From the NCBI GenBank assembly GCA_020725525.1, contig DYEX01000130.1, positions 1-38,206 on the forward strand: 38,206 bases of DNA. Direction: 5' to 3'. This document shows, in pieces, positions 31,903 to 38,206 of the stretch. Under the pieces are notes generated by a model that made no database searches, was not told the origin of the DNA, and saw only the letters and a list, made by a program, of their open reading frames with translations. Positions within the stretch are counted from its first letter, which is position 1. Each line of letters starts with the position of its first letter. The DNA comes from Desulfovirgula sp. GTDB taxonomy: Bacteria; Bacillota; Desulfotomaculia; Desulfotomaculales; Desulfovirgulaceae. The translations under genes and the position numbers were made by a program.

Positions 31903-33157
31903 TATTTTCATCATTTTGTTCCTTTTACATGTACCCATTGCCCTGAGCCTGGCCATTTCCAGTGTCCTGGTATTAGCCTTAACTACGGACTTCAACCTGT
32001 ACATGGTGGCCCAGAAGATGTTTTCCGCCCTGGAGTCCCCTCCGCTTATGGCCATTCCCGGTTTTGTCCTGGCCGGTGCCATTATGGCCCACGGGGGGAT
32101 TTCCAGGTACCTGATTGCCGCCCTGCGGGCCTGGGTCGGCCACCTGCGGGGAGGGCTTTCGGTAGTAACCATCCTGGCCTGCATGATCTTTGCCGCCATT
32201 TCGGGTTCCAGTCCGGCCACCGCTGCCGCCGTCGGAGGTATTCTTATACCGGCCATGGTAGAGGCCGGGTATGAGAAGCGTTACGCCATGGGGCTGGTGG
32301 CTGCTTCCGGCACCCTGGGTATTTTGATCCCGCCCAGCATTACCTTTGTGCTCATCGGGGTAACGGCTAATGAGTCCATCGGTAAACTGTTTATGGCTGG
32401 TGTGTTACCGGGCATTTTCCTGGGCGGTGTGCTCCTGCTTACAGCCATCATTTATGCACGCCTGAAAAATTACGGCGGTGAGCCCAGGGCCGACTGGAAA
32501 ACCAGGTGGCAATACACCTGGAAAGCCATTCCCGGGCTTTTGCTCCCCGTGCTCATTCTGGGTAGCATTTACGGCGGGGTCTGCACGCCCACAGAAGCTT
32601 CAATTGTGTCCGTCTTTTACGCCCTTTTTGTGACCACCTTTATTTATCGTGAAATGACCTGGAACAAATTTCGCTCCATCCTCAGGGAAGCCATAGGCAT
32701 CACTTCAATGATCTTCTTGATTATTCCTGCAGCCATGACGTTTGCCATGTATTTAGCCAGTGAACAGATTCCCGCTAAAATCGCTCAATGGATCGCCAAT
32801 AGCAATTTGGGGGTGGGTATGTTCTGGGTGGCAGTAAACACCATGTTCTTTGTAATGGGCACTTTTCTGGAGGCTGTTTCCATCGTACTGATCACCCTTC
32901 CCATTTTGATACCAATAATCAAACACCTGGATATCAACATGATCCATTTTGCTGTCATTATGGTCATCAATATGGAACTGGCCATGATTACTCCTCCCGT
33001 GGGATTGAACCTTTTTGTTGTTAGCGGGATTGGTCGGGAGCGTCTGGAAGAAGTCGTCAAGGGTGTATTGCCATTTGTAGTGGTTATGATCCTTACCCTT
33101 ATATGCCTGGTTTTGTTCCCGAAAATTTCCCTTTACCTGCCCTCGCTAATGCGCTAA
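31880..33157 (+). CDS. dctM: TRAP transporter large permease subunit (DctM)
   Basis: The 425-residue membrane subunit has about 12 helices and the paired DctM signatures: PPLMAIPGFVLAGAIMAHGGISRYLI, ISGSSPATAAAVGGILIPAM, GTLGILIPPSITFVLIGV, and the second-half repeat TPTEASIVSVFYALFVT and ELAMITPPVGLNLFVVSGI. It carries the elevator transport domain. The C-terminus LFPKISLYLPSLM is typical. It is the last gene before the second leader RNA. Confidence 0.94.
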   Translation: MEAALLFSIFIILFLLHVPIALSLAISSVLVLALTTDFNLYMVAQKMFSALESPPLMAIPGFVLAGAIMAHGGISRYLIAALRAWVGHLRGGLSVVTILACMIFAAISGSSPATAAAVGGILIPAMVEAGYEKRYAMGLVAASGTLGILIPPSITFVLIGVTANESIGKLFMAGVLPGIFLGGVLLLTAIIYARLKNYGGEPRADWKTRWQYTWKAIPGLLLPVLILGSIYGGVCTPTEASIVSVFYALFVTTFIYREMTWNKFRSILREAIGITSMIFLIIPAAMTFAMYLASEQIPAKIAQWIANSNLGVGMFWVAVNTMFFVMGTFLEAVSIVLITLPILIPIIKHLDINMIHFAVIMVINMELAMITPPVGLNLFVVSGIGRERLEEVVKGVLPFVVVMILTLICLVLFPKISLYLPSLMR

Positions 33158-33207
33158 AATTAAAGATGAAATCCATGTATTTTGTGTACAATTCCAAAAG
33201 CGATCTT

Positions 33208-33250
33208 CCGAGGAGTTCCCTTTGATGAGCTTTATAGCCGGGAACTTCGG
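33208..33250 (+). other. Hairpin just upstream of leader B
   Basis: CCGA-GG-AGTTCCC (33208-33220) pairs with GGGAACTTCGG (33240-33250), 11 bp with a two-base bulge. It has no equivalent in leader A, so it is either an extra domain of B or the terminator stem of dctM without a clear T-tract. No convincing promoter is visible in 33158-33252 (only a TACAAT at 33187-33192). Confidence 0.4.
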
Positions 33251-33252
33251 TG

Positions 33253-33356
33253 CAACTGCAGTTATTCACCACCGTGCGGGCAGACCGGGCGGTAAGAGTG
33301 GATAAGGCAACCAGTTGTAACTTACGGTTACATGCTGGTTGCCTTTATGTTTTTTA
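33253..33356 (+). promoter_or_regulatory. Candidate riboswitch/antiterminator leader, copy B (prpF operon)
   Basis: The same three stems as in leader A: CAACTG (33253-33258) with CAGTTG (33312-33317); TATTCAC (33263-33269) with GTGGATA (33298-33304); ACCG (33271-33274) with CGGT (33290-33293). Versus A, one pair changes T-A to C-G and another C-G to T-G, both keeping pairing. Unpaired GGG before CGGT and GAGT after it are shared. The terminator stem AAGGCAACCAG/CTGGTTGCCTT (33304-33345) shares bases with the antiterminator right arms and is followed by TTTTTT. Confidence 0.7.
33304..33356 (+). terminator. Conditional terminator in the prpF leader
   Basis: The 11-bp stem AAGGCAACCAG and CTGGTTGCCTT, with an inner TGTAAC/GTTACA stem, is followed by TATGTTTTTT, about 40 bp before the prpF-like start. 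Confidence 0.85.
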
Positions 33357-33393
33357 ACCCATTTTATCCGACGGGATGAGAAAAGGAGGTTGA

Positions 33394-34566
33394 TTGGGCG
33401 TGCGGGAGTTTGAAAAAATACGCTGCGCGATTATCCGGGGAGGTACCAGCAAAGGGGTTTTCCTGCTGGAAAACGACCTGCCCCGGGATCCTGAAACACG
33501 GGACCGGGTGATCCTGGCCATCTTCGGCAGTCCCGACCCCCGGCAAATAAACGGCCTGGGCGGGGCGGACTCCCTGACCAGTAAGGTGGCCATTATCGGG
33601 CGCTCCAGCAGGCCCGACGCCGATGTGGATTATACCTTCGGGCAGGTCAGCATTACTGCCCCCCTGGTGGATTATAAGGGCAACTGCGGCAATATTTCTT
33701 CCGCCGTGGGTCCTTTTGCCATCGACGAGGGTCTGGTTAAAGCAGTGGAGCCGGTAACCACGGTACGCATCTTTAACACCAACACCGGGAAAATCATTGC
33801 AGCGGAAGTTCCCGTTAGGGATGGGAGGGCGGTCACCGAGGGTGATCTGGCCATCGATGGCGTGCCGGGTACCGGCGCCCGCATCACTTTAAACTTCCTG
33901 GATTCCGGTGGAGCGGTAACGGGAAAGTTGCTCCCGACCGGCAATTTAAAGGATGAAATAACCCTGTCCGACGGGACCAGGCTGACGGTGTCCCTGGTGG
34001 ATGCCGCCAACCCGGCGGTGTTTTTTAAGGCCGCGGACCTGGGGCTGACCGGCGTGGAACTGCCGGATGCGGTCAACAGCGACCCGCAGTTACTGGCACG
34101 CATTGAAGAGATCCGGAGCATTGCCGCCGAAATGATGGGGTTTGCGCACCGTCTGGAGGCTACGGCGAAAAGCCCGGCGGTACCCAAGATCGTCTTTGTC
34201 TCCCCGCCCTGTGCCTACAAAACCAGCGACGGCCGGGTTATCGAAGCCGGCCAGATTGACCTGGTGGCGCGGACCATGTCCATGCAGAAGATGCACAAGG
34301 CCTTCGCCGTAACGGGTGGGATCTGCACGTCGGCGGCAGCCAGGTTGGAGGGGACGGTGGTCAGCGAGGTCCTGGGCCCATCTGCCCGGCAGGGAAAAGT
34401 GGTCAGGTTGGGACATCCTTCGGGCACTTTGGAATTTGAAATTGAAATTACCCGCGATGCCGGCGGCAATCCGCGGCTGGAAAAAGCTGCGGTGGCCCGG
34501 ACGGCCCGCCGCATCATGGATGGTTTTGTTTATGTGCCGCGCCGGATTTTCTGGCCGGAAGTTTAA
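33394..34566 (+). CDS. PrpF-family (DUF453) carboxylic acid isomerase
   Basis: PrpF-type proteins have the diaminopimelate epimerase fold and isomerise aconitate-like acids (2-methyl-trans-aconitate to cis, or 4-oxalomesaconate tautomers). The 390-residue protein has RCAIIRGGTSKGVFLLENDLP at the N-terminus, the catalytic-region lysine in GADSLTSK (Lys64), GNCGN (Cys98), and the pseudo-repeat segment AVTGGICTSAAA in the second half. In this operon with aconitase and isocitrate dehydrogenase, trans-aconitate/cis-aconitate isomerisation is a reasonable inference, not a proven one. TTG at 33394 (AAAAGGAGG four bases upstream) or GTG at 33400 may start it. Confidence 0.88.
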   Translation: MGVREFEKIRCAIIRGGTSKGVFLLENDLPRDPETRDRVILAIFGSPDPRQINGLGGADSLTSKVAIIGRSSRPDADVDYTFGQVSITAPLVDYKGNCGNISSAVGPFAIDEGLVKAVEPVTTVRIFNTNTGKIIAAEVPVRDGRAVTEGDLAIDGVPGTGARITLNFLDSGGAVTGKLLPTGNLKDEITLSDGTRLTVSLVDAANPAVFFKAADLGLTGVELPDAVNSDPQLLARIEEIRSIAAEMMGFAHRLEATAKSPAVPKIVFVSPPCAYKTSDGRVIEAGQIDLVARTMSMQKMHKAFAVTGGICTSAAARLEGTVVSEVLGPSARQGKVVRLGHPSGTLEFEIEITRDAGGNPRLEKAAVARTARRIMDGFVYVPRRIFWPEV

Positions 34567-34597
34567 CTGGTAACAGCACACAAAAGGAGGGGCTGGC

Positions 34598-35599
34598 ATG
34601 TACCGCATTACCCTGATTCCCGGAGACGGCATTGGACCCGATATCACGGCGGCTACCAGGACGGTCCTGGCCGCTACCGGAGTGGATATTCAGTGGGAGG
34701 AAAAACTGGCCGGAGAAACCGCCCTGAGGGAGTACGGTGAGCTTTTGCCGGAGGACACCCTGGCCTCCATTAGAAAAAACAAGGTGGCCCTGAAGGGCCC
34801 CCTGACCACTCCCGTGGGCACCGGTTTCCGCAGTGTTAATGTGGCCCTGCGCAAGGAGTTTGATTTGTTCGCCAATCTCCGTCCTGCCCGTACATACCAG
34901 GGCGTTAAATCGCGCTACGATAATGTGGATCTGGTGGTCGTCCGGGAAAATACCGAGGACCTGTATGCCGGTATCGAACACATGGTGGGCGAAGATGCGG
35001 CCGAAAGCATCAAGGTTATCACCCGCCGGGGGGCGGAACGGATCGTCCGCTTTGCCTTTGAATATGCAGTGCGGGAAGGACGCAAAAAAGTGACTGTGGT
35101 CCATAAAGCCAACATCATGAAGTGCACCGACGGCCTGTTTCTGGCCGTGGCCCGGAAGGTAGCCGAGGATTACCCCCAAATTGAGTTTGAGGATCGCATT
35201 GTGGACAACATGTGCATGCAGCTGGTGCAAAAACCGGAGCTGTACGATGTGCTGGTGATGCCCAACCTCTACGGGGACATCATATCGGACCTCTGTGCCG
35301 GCCTGGTGGGCGGTCTGGGGATGGCCCCGGGGGCTAATATCGGCACCGATATAGCCATCTTTGAACCCGTTCACGGTAGTGCCCCCAAATACGCCGGGCA
35401 GAACAAGGTAAACCCCTCGGCCATGATTTTTTCCGCAGTCATGATGCTGAAATACCTGGGTGAAAAAGAAGCGGCGGCTAAGGTGGAAAGGGCGCTGGCT
35501 GAAGTCATCCGCGAAGGACGTGTGGTGACCTGCGACCTGGGAGGCAGCGCCAGCACCTCCGAAATGGCCGAGGCCATTGTAGACAAAATGCGCGGGTAA
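34598..35599 (+). CDS. Isocitrate dehydrogenase of the isopropylmalate/isocitrate dehydrogenase family
   Basis: This 333-residue beta-decarboxylating dehydrogenase resembles mitochondrial-type (IDH3) isocitrate dehydrogenases: [10 protein letters not shown], the isocitrate-binding loop [22 protein letters not shown] with the phosphate/carboxylate-binding serine, [58 protein letters not shown], and ending [14 protein letters not shown]. Homoisocitrate or isopropylmalate activity is less likely given the serine loop. The cofactor segment is [15 protein letters not shown]; the KY pair matches NADP-type enzymes rather than the DI of NAD-type ones, so NAD is not certain. It lies 31 bp after the isomerase. 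Confidence 0.88.
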   Translation: MYRITLIPGDGIGPDITAATRTVLAATGVDIQWEEKLAGETALREYGELLPEDTLASIRKNKVALKGPLTTPVGTGFRSVNVALRKEFDLFANLRPARTYQGVKSRYDNVDLVVVRENTEDLYAGIEHMVGEDAAESIKVITRRGAERIVRFAFEYAVREGRKKVTVVHKANIMKCTDGLFLAVARKVAEDYPQIEFEDRIVDNMCMQLVQKPELYDVLVMPNLYGDIISDLCAGLVGGLGMAPGANIGTDIAIFEPVHGSAPKYAGQNKVNPSAMIFSAVMMLKYLGEKEAAAKVERALAEVIREGRVVTCDLGGSASTSEMAEAIVDKMRG

Positions 35600-35613
35600 G
35601 GAGGTGGTCCCCT

Positions 35614-36294
35614 GTGGGAGAGTCGTTAATTCCAATTTACATCATGGGGAAGCGCTACGAGGTACCCGAAGGACTTACTATTATGAAGGCCCTGGAATGG
35701 GCAGGTTACCAGCTTATCCGCGGCTGTGGTTGCCGGGGCGGTTTCTGCGGCGCCTGTGCCACGGTATACCGGGTGCCCGGCAACTTCCGGATACAGGTCG
35801 GTTTGGCCTGCCAGACGCCGGTTACACCCCATATGACCCTCATGCAATTGCCTTACTTCCCTGTAAATAAGGCCGTTTATGACCTTGACAAGGTGGGTTC
35901 GCCTTTAGAAACTCTATTGCAGCTTTATCCCGAAGCCACCCGCTGCCTGGGGTGCAATACCTGCACCAGCGTTTGTCCGCAGAAATTACAGCCCATGTAT
36001 TACGTGGCGGCGGCGCTGCGGGGGGATTTTGCCCGGGCGGCGGAACTGTCCTTTGATTGCATTATGTGCGGTCTCTGTGCCGCCCGCTGTCCGGCCCAGC
36101 TGGTGCCGTACAACATTGCTATCTTTGTCCGCCGTTACTACAGCAAACATATGAGGCCCAAACCCCGGCACCTGAAAGACCGGGTGGCCGAAATCCGGGC
36201 GGGCCTGCACGATCAGGCTCTGGCCGGGATTGCCGCTGCCAGTGAAGAAGAGTTGAAGAAGCTCTATTTAGAACGGGAATTTGAAAAGCTATAA
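35614..36294 (+). CDS. Fumarate reductase/succinate dehydrogenase-like iron-sulfur subunit
   Basis: The 226-residue protein has an N-terminal [2Fe-2S] domain (Cys40, 45, 48 and 66: GCRGGFCGAC ... GLAC) and a helical C-terminal domain with two 4-Cys motifs, CLGCNTCTSVCP and CIMCGLCAARCP. Such paired motifs occur in FrdB-like and HdrC/TfrB-like electron carriers; classic SdhB has mixed [4Fe-4S] and [3Fe-4S] sites. No membrane anchor gene (SdhC/D) is next to it, so the pair with the following flavoprotein is probably soluble or uses another partner. GTG at 35614 has AAGGAGGTGG before it. Confidence 0.85.
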   Translation: MGESLIPIYIMGKRYEVPEGLTIMKALEWAGYQLIRGCGCRGGFCGACATVYRVPGNFRIQVGLACQTPVTPHMTLMQLPYFPVNKAVYDLDKVGSPLETLLQLYPEATRCLGCNTCTSVCPQKLQPMYYVAAALRGDFARAAELSFDCIMCGLCAARCPAQLVPYNIAIFVRRYYSKHMRPKPRHLKDRVAEIRAGLHDQALAGIAAASEEELKKLYLEREFEKL

Positions 36295-36314
36295 TGCGGG
36301 GGAGGAGATTTCAG

Positions 36315-37940
36315 GTGGGCTATCCCATAGAAATGCAGGAATCAATTCGCAAGCTGGAAGCTACCCGTGCCTTTCGCCTCCAGCAGGAGATCCCGCGCCT
36401 GACGCCGGAAGAAAAAAACCGCCTGCTCGAGCAATGCCACCCCGACTTCCGTCCGGATGGGATGCGGCCGGTAAGGGTGGGTCCCAATAAAGGCCAGCGC
36501 ATGCAAAATGAACTGGTGGACCTCCTGGAGGCCTACAGCCGTATTGACCCAGATCGGGTGGATCTCAGCCGTATAGATTACGATGTGGATGTCCTGGTGG
36601 TGGGCGGGGGTGGTGGGGGAGCCACTGCCGCCCTCATTGCCCACGAAAATGAAGCGCGGGTGCTCCTGACCACCAAGCTGAGGTTGGGCGATGCCAATAC
36701 CATGATGGCGGAAGGAGGTATTGCCGCCGCCACCCAGCCCAATGACTCTCCCTATTTGCATTTTCTGGATACCATTGGCGGAGGAAGGTTCCAGAATAAG
36801 CGGGAGCTGGTCTGGGCGCTGGTGCACGATGCGCCTCTGATCGTGGAATGGCTGAAGGACCTGGGGGCCATGTTTGATACCCACCCGGACGGGGATCTGG
36901 TGGTATCCTTTGCCGGGGGGCACTGCCGCCGCCGGGTGCACTCCTGCAAGGACTTAAGCGGTATGGAATTTATGCGGGTCATTCGCGATGAGTTGTGGAA
37001 CAGAAGGGTGGAGGTGCTGGAATTCAGTCCCGCGGTGGAACTTTTGCTGGACGAAAGAGGCCGCTGTGCGGGGGCCATTTTGATGAACCTGGAGACCCGC
37101 GAGCACATCATTGTCCGGGCCAGAGCGGTTATCCTGGCTACCGGCGGCATTGGCCGCCTGCACCCCAATAAATTCCCCACCACGAACCATTACGGTGCCA
37201 CTGCCGACGGGCTGGTGATTGCCTACCGGGCCGGAGCCCGCCTTTTGCACATGGACGCCATTCAGTACCATCCTACCGGTGCCGCCTGGCCGGAGCAGAT
37301 GTTGGGCCAGCTAATCACCGAGGCCCTGCGGGGCAACGGTGCCCAGCTGGTGAACGTACACGGGGAAAGGTTTATCAACGAACTGGAAACCCGCGACGTA
37401 ACCTCTTCGGCGATCATCCGGGAAGTGCGGGATAGAAAAAATGGGGTACGCACACCCACGGGTATGGAAGGGGTGTGGCTGGATACACCTCTAATTGATA
37501 TCCGTGGTGGAGAGGGAAAACTGGACCGGATGTTTGCCGGCATAGTGCACCGGTTTCGCGAATATGGGATTGACGTTCACAAAGAGCCCATCCTTGTCTT
37601 TCCAACACAGCATTACCAGAATGGTGGTGTCGAGATCGATCCGGAAGGGAGAACGGGCATACCCGGCCTTTTTGCGGCCGGCGAGGTGGCGGGAGGAGTG
37701 CAGGGCAGAAACCGCCTGGGCGGAAACTCTCTGGTGGACATTTTTGTCTTTGGCCGGCGGGCCGGACAGGCAGCGGCGCTTTTTGCCAGGGAGGGGCCTT
37801 CACCTGGAAAGCTTACGCTGGAACACGTGCGCCGTTATCATCGGGAACTGGCAGCCGAAGGTATTGAAAAGGGGCGCGTCTCGCCGCTGTTGCTTCCCGA
37901 TTATACCCGTCCCGAAGTTAAAGAGCGTCGCTATAGTTAA
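36315..37940 (+). CDS. Fumarate reductase/succinate dehydrogenase-like flavoprotein
   Basis: This 541-residue FAD protein has the dinucleotide fold at about 97 (VDVLVVGGGGGGATAALIA), the substrate motifs IQYHPTG, ETRDVTSSAIIREV (catalytic Arg region), HYQNGGVEI and the FAD-capping end VQGRNRLGGNSLVDIFVFGRRAG. The family's covalent-FAD histidine (SHT...QGG) is replaced by ANTMMAEGG, so FAD should be non-covalent, as in cytosolic fumarate reductases or L-aspartate oxidase. An N-terminal 80-residue extension precedes the fold. The GTG at 36315 has GGAGGAG at proper spacing; ATG 36294 overlaps the upstream stop. The substrate could be fumarate/succinate or aconitate/tricarballylate. Confidence 0.85.
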   Translation: MGYPIEMQESIRKLEATRAFRLQQEIPRLTPEEKNRLLEQCHPDFRPDGMRPVRVGPNKGQRMQNELVDLLEAYSRIDPDRVDLSRIDYDVDVLVVGGGGGGATAALIAHENEARVLLTTKLRLGDANTMMAEGGIAAATQPNDSPYLHFLDTIGGGRFQNKRELVWALVHDAPLIVEWLKDLGAMFDTHPDGDLVVSFAGGHCRRRVHSCKDLSGMEFMRVIRDELWNRRVEVLEFSPAVELLLDERGRCAGAILMNLETREHIIVRARAVILATGGIGRLHPNKFPTTNHYGATADGLVIAYRAGARLLHMDAIQYHPTGAAWPEQMLGQLITEALRGNGAQLVNVHGERFINELETRDVTSSAIIREVRDRKNGVRTPTGMEGVWLDTPLIDIRGGEGKLDRMFAGIVHRFREYGIDVHKEPILVFPTQHYQNGGVEIDPEGRTGIPGLFAAGEVAGGVQGRNRLGGNSLVDIFVFGRRAGQAAALFAREGPSPGKLTLEHVRRYHRELAAEGIEKGRVSPLLLPDYTRPEVKERRYS

Positions 37941-37951
37941 ATTACTAATGA

Positions 37952-38014
37952 TATAATTTGGATGACAAGCATTTGCCTTCACAGGAGAGGACGTGCAAAC
38001 GGCAGGCAAGTGCT
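37952..38014 (+). promoter_or_regulatory. Possible promoter and leader hairpin before aconitase
   Basis: A TATAAT (37952-37957) without a good -35 precedes a stem AGCATTTGCCT (37968-37978) with AGGCAAGTGCT (38004-38014), 11 bp with one T-G pair and a 25-base loop. If transcription starts near 37964 the mRNA begins with this hairpin. It is followed only by ATTTTC, so termination is doubtful. Confidence 0.4.
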
Positions 38015-38041
38015 ATTTTCAGGACGGAAGAGGTGGTATTT

Positions 38042-38206
38042 ATGGGCTACAATCTCACCCAGAAGATCCTGCTCAATCACTTAGTTTCCGGTACCATGCA
38101 ACCGGGTCAGGAGATCGCCATCAGGATAGATCAAACTCTTACCCAGGATGCTACCGGTACCATGGCTTACCTGCAGTTTGAGGCTATGGGCATCCCCCGG
38201 GTGAAA
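38042..38206 (+). CDS. Aconitate hydratase, N-terminal part (runs off the window)
   Basis: The first 55 codons (MGYNLTQKILLNHLVSG, then IAIRIDQTLTQDATGTMAYLQFEAMG) are the start of the aconitase/3-isopropylmalate dehydratase large-subunit superfamily; the IRIDQTLTQDATGTMAYL segment fits aconitases of the mitochondrial/homoaconitase-like type. The enzyme interconverts citrate, cis-aconitate and isocitrate with a [4Fe-4S] cluster; cluster cysteines would lie beyond the edge. The ATG follows GAGGTGG. It completes the isocitrate-forming step next to the isocitrate dehydrogenase. Confidence 0.85.
   Translation, partial: MGYNLTQKILLNHLVSGTMQPGQEIAIRIDQTLTQDATGTMAYLQFEAMGIPRVK

Noticed and set aside
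1-38206. CRISPR arrays, tRNAs, rRNAs or insertion sequences
   Set aside because: No regularly spaced repeats, cloverleaf sequence or transposase frame was recognisable by reading; a tRNAscan and ISfinder search would be decisive.

Overview
The window looks like a chromosomal piece of an anaerobic, moderately GC-rich Clostridia-class Firmicute, most like the sulfate-reducing or syntrophic Peptococcaceae (Desulfotomaculum / Desulfofundulus / Pelotomaculum type). The evidence is the core order radA-disA-yacL-ispD-ispF-gltX-cysE-cysS-mrnC-rlmB-yacP-sigH (as in Bacillus subtilis), the anaerobic 2-oxoacid:ferredoxin oxidoreductase, an NADH-linked diaphorase, TRAP transport, consensus SigA promoters, strong AGGAGG-type ribosome sites and many GTG/TTG starts. 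I found no rRNA, tRNA, CRISPR or transposase.

Layout. (1) 1-7.2 kb is an accessory, decaying region. A leftward Yip1 / membrane-fusion / ABC-ATPase operon is followed by four broken genes (ABC exporter C-terminus, radical SAM enzyme with an internal deletion, response regulator lacking its receiver, [FeFe]-hydrogenase C-terminus) mixed with two membrane PH-domain proteins, then two type II toxin-antitoxin modules (RelE-like and VapBC), each preceded by the same hairpin-plus-21-bp repeat. (2) 7.4-21.8 kb is the housekeeping block: RecA-like RadA, c-di-AMP synthase DisA, CarD, PIN/TRAM protein, isoprenoid genes, Glu- and Cys-tRNA synthetases, serine acetyltransferase, Mini-RNase III, RlmB, YacP and SigH. 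coaE and a small Cys protein lie on the opposite strand. (3) 21.9-25.1 kb encodes a three-subunit NuoEF/HndD-N-terminus (HoxEFU-like) diaphorase without a catalytic hydrogenase. (4) 25.3-28.1 kb encodes KorDABC (2-oxoglutarate:ferredoxin oxidoreductase type), with a sigma-54-type promoter. (5) 28.3-38.2 kb holds an MFS exporter, DUF3870 protein, a DctPQM TRAP transporter, then PrpF-family isomerase, isocitrate dehydrogenase, a soluble fumarate-reductase-like FeS/flavoprotein pair and the start of aconitase.

How they fit. The last two regions make a coherent route: TRAP uptake of a di/tricarboxylate, PrpF isomerisation and/or flavoprotein redox chemistry to cis-aconitate, aconitase to isocitrate, dehydrogenase to 2-oxoglutarate, Kor to succinyl-CoA and reduced ferredoxin, with the diaphorase as a possible electron exchanger with NAD. 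The substrate (trans-aconitate, tricarballylate or a C4 acid) is inference.

The most interesting signal is a pair of homologous 5' leader RNAs, one before the TRAP operon (30016-30112) and one before the prpF operon (33253-33356). Both share a three-part stem (CAACTG/CAGTTG; a 7-bp stem with compensatory changes; ACCG/CGGT) that is mutually exclusive with a following intrinsic terminator. This is a candidate unrecognised riboswitch or antiterminator controlling uptake and catabolism together.
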